DNA from: Streptomyces sp. NBC_01235
Lineage (GTDB): Bacteria; Actinomycetota; Actinomycetes; Streptomycetales; Streptomycetaceae
Direction: 5' to 3'
Length of the DNA: 64,000 nt
Assembly: GCF_035989285.1 (NCBI RefSeq)
Contig: NZ_CP108513.1
Span: 7,006,001-7,070,000 of the forward strand
The first letter of the stretch is position 1; each line of letters begins with the position of its first letter. This document shows, one piece after another, positions 43,618-53,127 of this stretch. The position numbers and the translations under genes were made by a program. The notes under the pieces are model-generated. The model was not told the origin of the DNA. It made no database searches and saw nothing but the letters and a program-made list of their open reading frames with translations.

Positions 43618-45246
43618 TCAGATGCCGGCCGCCGCCGACAGGTCCCGCTTGATCGCCGCGAGGAGGTCGGCCGCCCGCGCCCGGGCAGCCGGGAGGCCGC
43701 AGTGGTCGGCGACCGGGACGACGACCTCCAGGTAGCACTTCAGCTTCGGCTCGGTGCCGCTGGGGCGGACGACGACCCGGGCGCCGTCGAGCGTGTAGCG
43801 CAGGCCGTCGGTGGGCGGCAGCTTGTCCGTGCCCCGGCTGAGATCCTCGGCGCGGGTGACGGCGAGGCCCGCGAGCGAGGTCGGGGGCCGCTCCCGGAGC
43901 CGGCGCATGGCATCGGCGATGACGGACAGGTCCTGCACCCGGACCGACAGCTGGTCGGTGGCGTGCAGGCCGTGCTCCACGGCGAGGTCGTCGAGCAGGT
44001 CGAGAAGGGTACGGCCCTCCTCCTTGAGCTCCGAGGCCAGTTCCGTGACGAGCAGGGCGGCGGTGATGCCGTCCTTGTCGCGTACGCCCTCGGGGTCCAC
44101 GCAGTAGCCGAGGGCCTCCTCGTAGCCGTAGCGCAGGCCGTCGACGCGGGCGATCCACTTGAAGCCGGTGAGGGTCTCCTCGTAGGGCAGGCCCGCCTTC
44201 TCGGCGATCCGGCCGAGCAGGGAGGAGGAGACGATCGACTCGGCGAACGTGCCGTGCGCGCCGCGCCGGACGAGGTGCGCGGCGAGCAGCGAGCCGACCT
44301 CGTCGCCCCGCAGCATGCGCCAGTCGCCCCCGTCGGGGACGGCCACGGCGCAGCGGTCGGCGTCCGGGTCGTTGGCGATGACCAGGTCGGGGCCGCTCGC
44401 GCGGGCCGCCGCGAACGCCAGGTCCATCGCGCCGGGCTCTTCCGGGTTGGGGAAGGCGACGGTCGGGAACTCCGGGTCGGGCTCGGCCTGTTCGGCGACG
44501 AGCACCGGCTCCGGGAAGCCCGCGCGGGCGAAGGCGGCGAGCAGGACGTCCTTGCCGACGCCGTGCATCGCCGTGTACACCGTGCGGGCCGTGCGGGGGG
44601 AGTCCGGGGCGAGGACGGCGTCCGTGCGGGCCAGGTAGGCGTCGAGGACGGCGTCGTCGAGGACCTGCCAGCCGGCCTCCGGACGGGGAACGTCCTTCAG
44701 GGAGGCGATCGCGTCGATCTCCGCCGCGATCCCGGCGTCGGCGGGCGGCACGATCTGCGAACCGTCGCCCAGATACACCTTGTAGCCGTTGTCGCGGGGC
44801 GGGTTGTGACTGGCGGTGACCTCCACCCCGGCGACCGCGCCGAGGTGCCTTATGGCGTACGCCAGGACGGGCGTGGGGAGCGGGCGGGGCAGCACGGCCG
44901 CCCGGAACCCCGCGCCCGTCATCACCGCGGCGGTGTCCCGGGCGAAGTCCTCCGACTTGTGGCGGGCGTCGTAGCCGATGACGACGACTCCGTCGCTCCG
45001 GCCGGTCTTCGCGAGGTACGCGGCGAGGCCGGCGGCGGCCCGGATGACGACGGAACGGTTCATGCGCATGGGCCCGGCGCCGAGCTCACCGCGCAGGCCG
45101 GCGGTGCCGAACTGGAGGGTGCCGTCGAAACGTTCGGCGAGCTCGGTGACGTCCCCGGCCTCGATGAGCGCGGCGAGCTCGTCGCGGGTCTCCGGGTCGG
45201 GGTCCTCGGCGAGCCAGGCGGTGGCGCGGGCGATGACGTCGTGCAC
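43618..45246 (-). CDS. pmmB: Phosphohexomutase-family protein (PmmB type), probable phosphopentomutase
   Basis: A 542-residue alpha-D-phosphohexomutase: GTAGLRGELGAGP at the N-terminus, active-site Ser in VEVTASHNPPRDNGYK, metal loop NDPDADRCAVA, sugar-binding FKWIARVDGLRYGYEEALGY and phosphate-binding VVRPSGTEPKLKCY. Length and GTAGLRG match the PGM2/PmmB branch, which includes phosphopentomutases. It follows the purine nucleoside phosphorylase gene on the same strand, as pmmB follows deoD in M. tuberculosis, so conversion of (deoxy)ribose-1-phosphate to the 5-phosphate is the likely role; annotation as phosphomannomutase would rest only on family name. GTG start. Confidence 0.88.
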   Translation of the reverse strand: MHDVIARATAWLAEDPDPETRDELAALIEAGDVTELAERFDGTLQFGTAGLRGELGAGPMRMNRSVVIRAAAGLAAYLAKTGRSDGVVVIGYDARHKSEDFARDTAAVMTGAGFRAAVLPRPLPTPVLAYAIRHLGAVAGVEVTASHNPPRDNGYKVYLGDGSQIVPPADAGIAAEIDAIASLKDVPRPEAGWQVLDDAVLDAYLARTDAVLAPDSPRTARTVYTAMHGVGKDVLLAAFARAGFPEPVLVAEQAEPDPEFPTVAFPNPEEPGAMDLAFAAARASGPDLVIANDPDADRCAVAVPDGGDWRMLRGDEVGSLLAAHLVRRGAHGTFAESIVSSSLLGRIAEKAGLPYEETLTGFKWIARVDGLRYGYEEALGYCVDPEGVRDKDGITAALLVTELASELKEEGRTLLDLLDDLAVEHGLHATDQLSVRVQDLSVIADAMRRLRERPPTSLAGLAVTRAEDLSRGTDKLPPTDGLRYTLDGARVVVRPSGTEPKLKCYLEVVVPVADHCGLPAARARAADLLAAIKRDLSAAAGI

Positions 45247-45276
45247 GGTGGGGTCAACCTCTCGTCGTCTCGTGGT

Positions 45277-45400
45277 CCGGGTCCGAGGGCTGCGCCCCCG
45301 GACCCCCGTCGGCCCTGAAGGGGCCGCGTCCTCGATCTCCCCCGGAGGGGGGGACCCCCAGCGGGCTGAGTTGCACGGACCGGCGCCCCGAAGGGACCGC
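45277..45400. repeat. Dispersed Streptomyces repeat between deoD and pmmB
   Basis: Includes a hairpin (GGTCCGGGTCCGAGGGC with GCCCCCGGACCC) and the CTCCCCCGGAGGGGGGGACC palindrome at 45334-45359. A related element is at 49505-49640. It fills the intercistronic gap and could reduce read-through into pmmB. Confidence 0.6.
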
Positions 45401-45402
45401 TG

Positions 45403-46239
45403 CTACAGGCGGCCGAGGACCTGGGCCAGCAGGGAGCCCATCCGGGTGGCGCTGTCCCGCCCGGCCTGGAGGACCTCCTCGTGGTTCAGCGGCTCGCCCG
45501 TCATCCCGGCGGCGAGGTTGGTGACGAGGGAGATGCCCAGCACCTCCGCGCCCGCCTCACGCGCCGCGATGGCCTCCAGCACCGTGGACATGCCCACCAG
45601 GTCCGCTCCGATGACCCGCGCCATCCGGATCTCGGCCGGCGTCTCGTAGTGCGGGCCGGGGAACTGGGCGTAGACGCCCTCCTCCAGCGTGTCGTCGATC
45701 TCCTTGCACAGGGCGCGCAGTCGCGGGGAGTACAGGTCCGTCAGGTCGACGAAGTTCGCGCCGACGATGGGGGACGTCGCCGTGAGGTTGATGTGGTCGC
45801 TGATCAGCACCGGCTGCCCGGGGCGCATGCCCTCGCGCAGACCGCCGCAGCCGTTGGTCAGCACGATCGTCTTGCAGCCGGCCGCCACCGCCGTGCGGAC
45901 ACCGTGCGCGACGGCGGCGACGCCCCGGCCTTCGTAGTAGTGGGTGCGGCCCAGGAAGACCAGCGCCCGCTTCTCGCCGATCTTGTACGAGCGGATCTTG
46001 CCGCCGTGGCCCTCCACCGCGGGCGGCGGGAAACCGGGCAGCTCGGTGACCTGGAACTCGGCGTCGGGAGCGCCGAGGGCGTCCACGGCCGGTGCCCAGC
46101 CGGAGCCCATCACGAGGGCGACGTCGTGGGTCTCGGCGCCGGTCAGTTCGCGCAGGCGCGCGGCCGCGGTGTCGGCGGCGGCCCTGGGATCTGCTGGGGT
46201 GGCGCCCTGGATGTCGTCCGGGAGAAGAGATGCGTTCAC
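45403..46239 (-). CDS. deoD: Purine nucleoside phosphorylase (trimeric type)
   Basis: A 278-residue trimeric PNP splitting inosine or guanosine (and deoxy forms) with phosphate. [14 protein letters not shown], the phosphate-binding [41 protein letters not shown] and [15 protein letters not shown] are diagnostic. GTG 46239 lies 7 nt after a TACCCT box, so the transcript is probably leaderless, with the regulon operator at 46264 in the -35 region. It uses the products of adenosine deaminase and feeds the downstream mutase. Confidence 0.93.
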   Translation of the reverse strand: MNASLLPDDIQGATPADPRAAADTAAARLRELTGAETHDVALVMGSGWAPAVDALGAPDAEFQVTELPGFPPPAVEGHGGKIRSYKIGEKRALVFLGRTHYYEGRGVAAVAHGVRTAVAAGCKTIVLTNGCGGLREGMRPGQPVLISDHINLTATSPIVGANFVDLTDLYSPRLRALCKEIDDTLEEGVYAQFPGPHYETPAEIRMARVIGADLVGMSTVLEAIAAREAGAEVLGISLVTNLAAGMTGEPLNHEEVLQAGRDSATRMGSLLAQVLGRL

Positions 46240-46263
46240 GCGACTGAGGGTAGCCCGTTCCGG

Positions 46264-46277
46264 CCTACGCGCGTAGA
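46264..46277. promoter_or_regulatory. Nucleoside-regulon operator, deoD promoter
   Basis: CCTACGCGCGTAGA with the perfect CTACGCGCGTAG core, centred about 31 bp before the leaderless deoD start and so overlapping the expected -35 region. Confidence 0.78.
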
Positions 46278-46378
46278 TGACAGAGCCCACGGGATGGCGA
46301 TCGTTGTCTTGTCGTTTCCAACGACGGGCGATGCGAGGGGCCGGCCCGGCAGCGACCCGGCAGGAGCTCCGAAGGAGC

Positions 46379-46825
46379 TCAGCAGGGCCGCTTCCGCAAC
46401 TCCATCACGTAGTCGTGGGGCGCGCCCGCCGACTCCGCCGCGTCGGCGATCTCGCCCAGGTAGCGTGCCGACGGCAGTCCGCCCTCGTAGCCGTTCAGGA
46501 CGTACATCCAGACGGACTCCACGCCCTCCAGCGTGTGCACCCGCACCCGGGCGCGCCGGTAGATGCCGAGGCCCACGCCCTCCCAGCGGTCCAGGGACTC
46601 CTCGTCCATGGGGGCGACGTCGTACAGCGCGACGAAGACCCGCGCGCCGGGGTCCGCGGCGTCCTCGACGACCGTCGCCAGCGCGCCCTCCCAGCCCAAC
46701 TGCTCGCCGCCGAACGTCAGCCGCCATCCGCTCAGCCATCCGGTGGCGCGCATCGGCGAGTGGGGAGCGCGGCGGGTCATCAGCCGCGCGTCGAGGTTGC
46801 CGGCGTACGCGGCGTAGAGCGACAT
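46379..46825 (-). CDS. Gamma-glutamylcyclotransferase-like protein
   Basis: A 148-residue GGCT-fold protein. The N-terminal [20 protein letters not shown] resembles the YGSN-type loop, with Ala-Gly-Asn in place of Gly-Ser-Asn; [17 protein letters not shown] carries the acidic segment where the family has its catalytic Glu, and [19 protein letters not shown] follows. It may make 5-oxoproline from a gamma-glutamyl compound, but many homologs have other or unknown roles. ATG 46825 lies 6 nt after TACCCT, a leaderless arrangement. Confidence 0.78.
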   Translation of the reverse strand: MSLYAAYAGNLDARLMTRRAPHSPMRATGWLSGWRLTFGGEQLGWEGALATVVEDAADPGARVFVALYDVAPMDEESLDRWEGVGLGIYRRARVRVHTLEGVESVWMYVLNGYEGGLPSARYLGEIADAAESAGAPHDYVMELRKRPC

Positions 46826-46930
46826 GCAAGGAGGGTACGGCAGTGGGCGCACGCGTCACTCTCATCACAATGGAGACCCTCGTGGCCCCCGGGGCAGTAC
46901 CACCGCCGCCTGTGCGGGACAATGGAGTAC

Positions 46931-48370
46931 GTGACTCGGATCGTGATCATCGGTGGCGGACCCGGCGGCTATGAAGCGGCCCTGGTGGCCGCGCAGCTCG
47001 GCGCGGAGGTGACCGTCGTCGACTGCGACGGTCTGGGCGGAGCGTCGGTGCTGACCGACTGCGTGCCGTCGAAGACCCTGATCGCCACGGCCGAGGTGAT
47101 GACCACCTTCGACTCCTCGTACGAGGAGCTGGGGATCATCGTCGCCGACGACACCCCGCCGCTGGAGCAGGCGGCCCGCGTCGTCGGGGTGGACCTCGGC
47201 AAGGTCAACCGACGGGTGAAGCGGCTCGCGCTCGCCCAGTCGCACGACATCACCGCCTCCGTCACCCGCGCGGGCGCCCGGGTGCTGCGCGGCCGTGGCC
47301 GCCTGGAGGGCATGCAGGCCCTGGACGGCTCCCGCAAGGTCGTGGTCACCGCCGCCGACGGCACCGAGGAGACCCTCACCGCCGACGCCGTCCTGCTCGC
47401 CACCGGCGCCCACCCGCGCGAGCTGCCGGACGCCCAGCCCGACGGCGAGCGCATCCTGAACTGGACCCAGGTCTACGACCTCGCCGAGCTTCCCGAGGAG
47501 CTCATCGTGGTCGGCTCGGGTGTCACCGGCGCCGAGTTCGCCGGCGCCTACCAGGCCCTCGGCTCCAAGGTCACCCTCGTGTCCTCCCGCGACCGCGTGC
47601 TGCCCGGCGAGGACCCGGACGCCGCCGGTGTCCTCGAGGACGTCTTCCGCCGCCGTGGCATGAACGTCATGGCCCGCTCCCGCGCCGAGTCCGCCAAGCG
47701 GGCCGGCGACCGGGTCGAGGTCACGCTCTCCGACGGCCGGGTCATCACCGGCTCGCACTGCCTGATGGCGGTCGGCGCGATTCCCAACAGCGAGGGGCTG
47801 GGCCTGGAGGAGGCGGGCGTCAAGGTCCGCGAGTCCGGCCACATCTGGACCGACAAGGTCAGCCGGACCACCGCCCCGGGCGTGTACGCCGCCGGTGACG
47901 TGACGGGGATCTTCGCCCTGGCCTCCGTCGCCGCCATGCAGGGCCGTATCGCCATGTACCACTTCCTCGGCGACGCGGTGGCCCCCCTCAACCTGAAGAC
48001 CGTCTCCTCGAACGTCTTCACCGACCCCGAGATCGCCACCGTCGGCTACAGCCAGGCCGACGTCGACGGCGGCAAGATCGACGCCCGGGTCGTCAAGCTG
48101 CCGCTGCTGCGCAACCCGCGTGCCAAGATGCAGGGCATCCGCGACGGCTTCGTCAAGATCTTCTGCCGGCCCGGCACGGGGATCGTCGTCGGCGGTGTGG
48201 TCGTGGCGCCGCGCGCCTCGGAACTGATCCACCCCATCTCGATCGCCGTCGACAACAATCTGACGGTCGAACAGATCGCGAACGCGTTCACCGTGTACCC
48301 GTCGCTTTCGGGGTCGATCGCGGAGGTCGCACGACAGCTGCACACCCGGAAAACGGCAGGCGAGGCCTGA
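46931..48370 (+). CDS. lpdA: LpdA-type flavoprotein (NAD(P)H quinone reductase)
   Basis: A 479-residue member of the disulfide oxidoreductase superfamily: FAD-binding IVIIGGGPGGYEAALVAAQL, NAD-binding IVVGSGVTGAEFAGAY and FAD-binding VYAAGDVTGIFALASVAAMQ. The usual CxxxxC redox pair is not complete: the segment reads GLGGASVLTDCVPSKTLI with a single Cys. This is as in M. tuberculosis LpdA (Rv3303c), a quinone reductase rather than a lipoamide dehydrogenase. GTG 46931 is chosen because GACAAT ends 7 nt before it; ATG 46922 is an alternative. Mycobacterial lpdA also lies in the deoD neighbourhood. Confidence 0.88.
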   Translation: MTRIVIIGGGPGGYEAALVAAQLGAEVTVVDCDGLGGASVLTDCVPSKTLIATAEVMTTFDSSYEELGIIVADDTPPLEQAARVVGVDLGKVNRRVKRLALAQSHDITASVTRAGARVLRGRGRLEGMQALDGSRKVVVTAADGTEETLTADAVLLATGAHPRELPDAQPDGERILNWTQVYDLAELPEELIVVGSGVTGAEFAGAYQALGSKVTLVSSRDRVLPGEDPDAAGVLEDVFRRRGMNVMARSRAESAKRAGDRVEVTLSDGRVITGSHCLMAVGAIPNSEGLGLEEAGVKVRESGHIWTDKVSRTTAPGVYAAGDVTGIFALASVAAMQGRIAMYHFLGDAVAPLNLKTVSSNVFTDPEIATVGYSQADVDGGKIDARVVKLPLLRNPRAKMQGIRDGFVKIFCRPGTGIVVGGVVVAPRASELIHPISIAVDNNLTVEQIANAFTVYPSLSGSIAEVARQLHTRKTAGEA

Positions 48371-48501
48371 TACCGGACGTGCGGGCGGCATAGACGCCGG
48401 AACTGGGTCCTATACCACCTCCCGTCCCTCTGTGCGAACAACTTCTACTATTCGGCGCAAAGAGCTGAAAGCAGACGGTCGTCCGCGTTACTGTCAGTTT
48501 C

Positions 48502-49461
48502 GTGTTCGCTGCAGAACGTCGTCAATTGATCCTCGAAATGGTGCGAGCGAACGGGGCCGTGTCGCTCCGTGAACTCGCCCGCGTCGTCCAGACCTCCGAA
48601 GTGACCGTACGGCGGGACGTGCGCGCACTGGAGGCAGAAGGACTCCTCGACCGCCGGCACGGCGGTGCGGTATTGCCGGGCGGTTTCACGCGGGAGTCCG
48701 GCTTTCCGCAGAAATCCCATCTCGCGACCGCCGAAAAGACCGCCATCGCGGACCTCGCCGCCAACTTCGTCGAAGAGGGCGAGGCCATCGTGGTCGGGGC
48801 GGGCACCACCACCCAGGAGCTGGCCCGCCGGCTCGCCCGCGTCCCCGGTCTGACGGTCGTCACCAACTCCCTCCTCGTGGCCCAGGCGTTGGCCCATGCC
48901 AACCGGGTCGAGGTCGTGATGACCGGCGGGACCCTGCGCGGCTCCAACTACGCCCTCGTGGGGAGCGGCGCCGAGCAGTCCCTCCAAGGACTCAGGGTGT
49001 CGCGGGCCTTCATCTCCGGGAGCGGACTGACCGCGGAGCGCGGGCTGTCCACGTCCAACATGCTGTCGGCGTCCGTGGACCGCGCGCTGGTGCAGGCGGC
49101 CACCGAGGTCGTCGTCCTCGCCGACCACACCAAGCTCGGCACCGACACCATGTTCCAGACCGTGCCCACGGACCTCATCACCCGCCTGGTCACCGACGAG
49201 CCGCCCGCGCACGACGACCGTGCCGCCACCGAACTGCAGGCCCTGGCGGACCAGGGGGTGCAGATCGCCGTGGCCGGAGCGGCGGGAAGCCAGGGGGGTG
49301 ATACGGGCCCGGCGCGCCACCAGCAGCGTCGGGACCTACCGCTCCCGGCTCCGCGCCGGGGCCAGGTCCCGGGCGCCGCGGCAGGCCTGCGCACGGCGGT
49401 AGTGGGTGAACAGTCCCCCGGCGCCGAGCGCGCCAGGGTCGCGGACCTGCGCCGCCGGTGA
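48502..49461 (+). CDS. DeoR-family transcription regulator
   Basis: A 319-residue DeoR regulator. The winged HTH spans about residues 4-58 (RRQLILEMVRANGAVSLREL, TSEVTVRRDVRALEAEGLLD, RRHGGAV). The sugar-phosphate sensor domain has GEAIVVGAGTTTQELARRL, VTNSLLVAQAL and VVLADHTKLG. After about residue 245 a Gln/Arg/Pro-rich tail of some 70 residues follows. GTG 48502 lies 7 nt after TACTGT, so it is probably leaderless. Its position and family (DeoR proteins sense phosphosugars) make it a candidate regulator of the TCTACGCGCGTAGA operators nearby; this is inference. Confidence 0.88.
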   Translation: MFAAERRQLILEMVRANGAVSLRELARVVQTSEVTVRRDVRALEAEGLLDRRHGGAVLPGGFTRESGFPQKSHLATAEKTAIADLAANFVEEGEAIVVGAGTTTQELARRLARVPGLTVVTNSLLVAQALAHANRVEVVMTGGTLRGSNYALVGSGAEQSLQGLRVSRAFISGSGLTAERGLSTSNMLSASVDRALVQAATEVVVLADHTKLGTDTMFQTVPTDLITRLVTDEPPAHDDRAATELQALADQGVQIAVAGAAGSQGGDTGPARHQQRRDLPLPAPRRGQVPGAAAGLRTAVVGEQSPGAERARVADLRRR

Positions 49462-49504
49462 GTGAGGCCTGCGGCGGTTGGGCGGGCGGTCGGCGTGCCG
49501 ACGC

Positions 49505-49640
49505 CTGGGCGCTGCCGCCCCCAGACCCCCGCCTGCGGCCCTGAACGGGCCTGTCCTCAAGCTCCCCCGCTCTCGGCTTCGCTCGAGCGGGGGGACCCCA
49601 GACGGGCTGGATGATGCCGGCCCGGCGCTTGAGGACGAGG
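49505..49640. repeat. Dispersed Streptomyces repeat upstream of accA2 end
   Basis: Contains CGCCCCCAGACCCCCGCCTG, then a long palindrome at 49559-49599 (CTCCCCCGCTC...GAGCGGGGGGACC) and GACGGGCTGG plus GCGCTTGAGGACGAGG. It separates the convergent DeoR and accA2 genes and probably terminates both. Confidence 0.65.
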
Positions 49641-49642
49641 CG

Positions 49643-51415
49643 TCAGTCCTTGATCTCGCAGATCGCCGCGCCGGACGTGACGGACGCGCCGACCTCGGCC
49701 GCGAGGCCCTTGATGGTGCCGGAGCGGTGCGCGTTCAGCGGCTGCTCCATCTTCATCGCTTCGAGGACGACGATCAGGTCGCCCTCCTTGACCTCCTGGC
49801 CCTCCTCGACGGCCACCTTGACGATGGTGCCCTGCATCGGGGAGGCGAGGGTGTCGCCGGAGGCCGTGGGGCCGGACTTCTTGGCCGCGCGCCGCTTGGG
49901 CTTGGCGCCCGCCGCGAGACCCGTACGGGCCAGGGACATGCCGAGCGAGGACGGGAGGGAGACCTCCAGGCGCTTGCCGCCGACCTCGACGACGATCGTC
50001 TCGCGGTCCGTCTCGTCCTCGGCCTCGGTGTCGGCCGGGGTGACGAAGGCGGGGATCTCGTTGACGAACTCGGTCTCGATCCAGCGGGTGTGGACCGTGA
50101 ACGGGTCCTGGCTGCCGGTGAGTTCGGGGGCGAAGGCGGGGTCGGTGACGACCGCGCGGTGGAAGGGGATGGCGGTGGCCATACCCTCGACCTGGAACTC
50201 CGCCAGCGCGCGGGCCGCCCGCTGGAGCGCCTGCTCACGGGTGGCGCCGGTGACGATCAGCTTGGCCAGCAGCGAGTCCCACGCGGGGCCGATGACCGAG
50301 CCGGACTCCACGCCCGCGTCCAGACGCACGCCCGGGCCGGACGGCGGGGCGAACGTGGTGACCGTGCCGGGGGCCGGGAGGAAGTTGCGGCCCGGGTCCT
50401 CGCCGTTGATACGGAACTCGAAGGAGTGACCGCGCAGCTCCGGGTCGCCGTAGCCGAGCTCCTCGCCGTCGGCGATCCGGAACATCTCACGCACCAGGTC
50501 GATGCCGGCGACCTCCTCGGTGACCGGGTGCTCCACCTGGAGGCGGGTGTTGACCTCCAAGAAGGAGATCGTGCCGTCGGCTCCGACCAGGAACTCGACG
50601 GTCCCGGCGCCGACGTAGCCGGCCTCCTTCAGGATCGCCTTCGAGGACGAGTACAGCTCGGCGACCTGCTCCTCGGACAGGAACGGCGCCGGGGCCTCCT
50701 CGACCAGCTTCTGGTGGCGGCGCTGGAGCGAGCAGTCACGGGTCGAGACGACGACCACGTTGCCGTGGCTGTCGGCCAGGCACTGCGTCTCCACGTGCCG
50801 CGGCTTGTCCAGGTACCGCTCGACGAAGCACTCGCCGCGACCGAAAGCGGCGACCGCCTCACGCACGGCCGAGTCGTACAACTCGGGGACCTCTTCGAGG
50901 GTGCGGGCGACCTTCAGACCACGGCCGCCGCCGCCGAAGGCGGCCTTGATCGCGATCGGCAGCCCGTGCTCCTCGGCGAAGGCGACGACCTCGTCGGCGC
51001 CGGACACCGGGTCGGGTGTACCGGCGACCAGGGGCGCGCCGGCCCGCTGGGCGATGTGCCGGGCGGCGACCTTGTCACCGAGGTCGCGGATGGCCTGCGG
51101 GGGCGGACCGATCCAGATCAGACCGGCGTCCAGGACGGCCTGGGCGAACTCGGCGTTCTCCGACAGGAAGCCGTAGCCGGGGTGGATCGCGTCGGCGCCG
51201 GACTCCTTCGCCGCGTTCAGCACCTTCTCGATGTCGAGGTAGCTGGTCCCAGGAGTGTCACCGCCCAGGGCGAACGCCTCATCCGCAGCGCGGACATGCA
51301 GAGCGTCCCGGTCCGGGTCGGCGTACACGGCCACGCTCGCGATGCCGGCATCCCGGCATGCCCGGGCCACGCGGACTGCGATTTCGCCACGGTTGGCGAT
51401 GAGCACCTTGCGCAC
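49643..51415 (-). CDS. accA2: Acyl-CoA carboxylase alpha subunit (biotin carboxylase plus BCCP)
   Basis: A 590-residue AccA-type protein. Biotin carboxylase motifs are [15 protein letters not shown], the ATP-grasp Gly loop [13 protein letters not shown], and [20 protein letters not shown]. The C-terminal biotinyl domain has [11 protein letters not shown] with the biotinylated Lys, preceded by a Lys/Ala-rich linker. It carboxylates biotin and passes CO2 to PccB for acetyl- or propionyl-CoA, supplying malonyl/methylmalonyl-CoA for fatty acids and polyketides. In S. coelicolor AccA2 with PccB and PccE forms propionyl-CoA carboxylase. GTG start, with AAGGAGGGAG about 12 nt upstream. Confidence 0.93.
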   Translation of the reverse strand: MRKVLIANRGEIAVRVARACRDAGIASVAVYADPDRDALHVRAADEAFALGGDTPGTSYLDIEKVLNAAKESGADAIHPGYGFLSENAEFAQAVLDAGLIWIGPPPQAIRDLGDKVAARHIAQRAGAPLVAGTPDPVSGADEVVAFAEEHGLPIAIKAAFGGGGRGLKVARTLEEVPELYDSAVREAVAAFGRGECFVERYLDKPRHVETQCLADSHGNVVVVSTRDCSLQRRHQKLVEEAPAPFLSEEQVAELYSSSKAILKEAGYVGAGTVEFLVGADGTISFLEVNTRLQVEHPVTEEVAGIDLVREMFRIADGEELGYGDPELRGHSFEFRINGEDPGRNFLPAPGTVTTFAPPSGPGVRLDAGVESGSVIGPAWDSLLAKLIVTGATREQALQRAARALAEFQVEGMATAIPFHRAVVTDPAFAPELTGSQDPFTVHTRWIETEFVNEIPAFVTPADTEAEDETDRETIVVEVGGKRLEVSLPSSLGMSLARTGLAAGAKPKRRAAKKSGPTASGDTLASPMQGTIVKVAVEEGQEVKEGDLIVVLEAMKMEQPLNAHRSGTIKGLAAEVGASVTSGAAICEIKD

Positions 51416-51839
51416 GATTGAGGCTCCCTCCTTGAAACAAGCCGAGTTTAGGGACTGCCGACACGGCTCATCGACCCGTCCCCAACGGTGAGCTTGCCCA
51501 CACGGAGCGTGATGCGAGGCTCACTCGACCGCGAAATCCCTTGTAGTACCGCCGTACGCAGCACTCCTCCGGGAAACCCTAGCCCTCCGATGTGGTCAAG
51601 GTCTCTGTGAGAGCGTGCTGCGCCCCACTCCGTTTCTTTGTGGAGTCCCTACGAATGGCCCAACGATTCTTTGCCGCCCGCAGAACCCTTGTCCCGCGGT
51701 TTACCCGTTAGTAGCGTGCACGATGCTGAAGAAGGTCTGTGGCCCGCGGCCCCTGAGGGGCGGTGGTCGGGCGACGGGCGGGCGTACTTGAGGTAACAGC
51801 ACCCTTTCTCGGGTCGGGGTCGAAAGTGGGTGGGGACCG
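51416..51839. other. accA2 upstream region with a promoter for the next gene
   Basis: The half next to accA2 shows no gene. TTGTCC-17 bp-TAGCGT at 51689-51717 is a good rightward promoter; a 22-codon frame (ATG 51723 to TGA 51791, MLKKVCGPRPLRGGGRATGG...) begins almost at the predicted transcript start and could be a leader peptide, but nothing else supports it. Confidence 0.5.
51689..51717 (+). promoter_or_regulatory. Predicted promoter
   Basis: TTGTCC (-35) and TAGCGT (-10) separated by 17 bp, reading toward the membrane-protein gene 120 bp downstream. Confidence 0.55.
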
Positions 51840-52334
51840 GTGGTACGCAGACCGGTGGCATGGATCGTGGCGGTCGTGCTCTTCGCGGAGGCGCTCGGCG
51901 TCGCCGCGCTGAACTGGTTCATGGGCATCGTGGTGGACCGGCAGGACATGTCCCTGGCCGGCCTGGACCCGGACGTCATGTCGACGTCCTCGAAGGTCGG
52001 CGGGATCGTCTTCGGCCTCTACTTCGCCGTGTGCGGCGTGGTCGCCCTGCTGGTGGCCGTGCGCGACCGCGCGCCCGCCGGCCTCGGCCGCGTCCTGCTG
52101 ATCAGCGTCGCCGTCGTGCACGGCCTGCTGGGCGCCTTCGCGTGGGGCCTGCTGGGCGTGCCGCAGTTCCTGTTCATGGTGGTCGTGCTCGCCCTGATCG
52201 TGCTGCTCCTGATGACGTACGACGCCCAGGAGTGGCCCGTCGCCCAGGAACCCGAGGACGGCAAGGGCGACGGTGGCGGCTCGCCTGCCACGCCCCCGGC
52301 GGTCACGCCTCCGGCGGCGCCCACAACTCCGTGA
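51840..52334 (+). CDS. Four-helix membrane protein
   Basis: A 164-residue protein with four hydrophobic segments: [60 protein letters not shown] and [17 protein letters not shown] cytoplasmic tail ends in Pro/Thr/Ala repeats. No family recognised. The GTG at 51840 follows GGGGACC. Its last 32 bp overlap the end of the convergent maf gene. Confidence 0.78.
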   Translation: MVRRPVAWIVAVVLFAEALGVAALNWFMGIVVDRQDMSLAGLDPDVMSTSSKVGGIVFGLYFAVCGVVALLVAVRDRAPAGLGRVLLISVAVVHGLLGAFAWGLLGVPQFLFMVVVLALIVLLLMTYDAQEWPVAQEPEDGKGDGGGSPATPPAVTPPAAPTTP

Positions 52335-52908
52335 TGCCGACGCCCAGTTGCGCCAGCAGTCGGCGCACGAGGGGCAGGCTGATGCCGATGACGTTGCCGT
52401 GGTCGCCGTCGATGCCCTCGATGAACGGGGCCGAACGGCCGTCGAGGGTGAACGCCCCGGCGACGTAGAGGGGTTCGCCCGAGGCGACGTACGCCGCGAT
52501 CTCCTCGTCCGTCGGCTCGCCGAAGCGCACAACGGTGGAGGCGATGGCGGAGGTGTAGCGCCCGCTGAGGGTGTCGTAGACGCAGTGGCCGGTCTGGAGC
52601 GTCCCGGCCCGTCCGCGCATCGCCTTCCAGCGCGCGGTGGCCTCCTCGGCGTCCGCGGGCTTGCCCAGTGCCTGGCCGTCCAGGTCCAGCACCGAGTCGC
52701 AGCCGATCACCAGGGCGCCCTTGACCTCGGGCTTCGCGGCCACGACGGAGGCCTTCGCCTCGGCGAGGGCGAGCGCCAGCTCGGCGGGGGTGGGGGCGGT
52801 GACGGCGTCCTCGTCGACCCCGCTCACGATGACCTCGGGGGCGAGGCCGGCCTGGCGCAGCAGGTTCAGCCGGGCGGGGGACTGGGAGGCGAGGACGAGT
52901 CGGCGCAT
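52303..52908 (-). CDS. maf: Maf-family nucleoside triphosphate pyrophosphatase
   Basis: A 201-residue Maf protein: [19 protein letters not shown] with the conserved S-x-S/P-R start, [16 protein letters not shown] and [20 protein letters not shown]. Maf proteins hydrolyse dTTP/UTP or m7GTP-type nucleotides and have been linked to division arrest; substrate class is not assigned here. ATG 52908. It lies 22 bp downstream of the mmpB gene in the leftward biotin-carboxylase cluster. Confidence 0.9.
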   Translation of the reverse strand: MRRLVLASQSPARLNLLRQAGLAPEVIVSGVDEDAVTAPTPAELALALAEAKASVVAAKPEVKGALVIGCDSVLDLDGQALGKPADAEEATARWKAMRGRAGTLQTGHCVYDTLSGRYTSAIASTVVRFGEPTDEEIAAYVASGEPLYVAGAFTLDGRSAPFIEGIDGDHGNVIGISLPLVRRLLAQLGVGITELWAPPEA

Positions 52909-52930
52909 GTGATCAGCCTAGCGGCGGGCT

Positions 52931-53059
52931 CTACCTGACACCCAGCACGATCATCGCTATCACCATGGCCAGGGCGAGGAAGAGGCCGAGTCTCCGCAGG
53001 GTGTCCTGCATGTCGCGGAGTTCCTCGGGGGGCTCGTTCTCGGGGTCGGACCACAGCAT
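52931..53059 (-). CDS. mmpB: MmpB-type morphogenic membrane peptide
   Basis: A 42-residue protein from ATG 53059 to TAG 52931. It has an acidic N-terminus (MLWSDPENEPPEELRDMQDT), a short amphipathic stretch and one membrane helix (LGLFLALAMVIAMIVLGV). I recognise the sequence as the conserved small Streptomyces protein named morphogenic membrane protein MmpB. GGTGG lies about 4 nt before the ATG. It sits between pccE and maf, the place where I remember it in other Streptomyces. Confidence 0.8.
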   Translation of the reverse strand: MLWSDPENEPPEELRDMQDTLRRLGLFLALAMVIAMIVLGVR

Positions 53060-53127
53060 GCCACCAGCGTGCGGCTCGGCCGGGGGCGGGCGCCTGAGTA
53101 CCCGTACTCAAGTTGGCGGCCCGCAGT

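Noticed and set aside
43501..45318. Long rightward frame opposite the mutase gene
   Set aside because: Antisense shadow; the mutase active-site motifs are on the other strand.
49478..51421. 647-codon rightward frame opposite accA2
   Set aside because: Antisense shadow with no features; accA2 is unmistakable.
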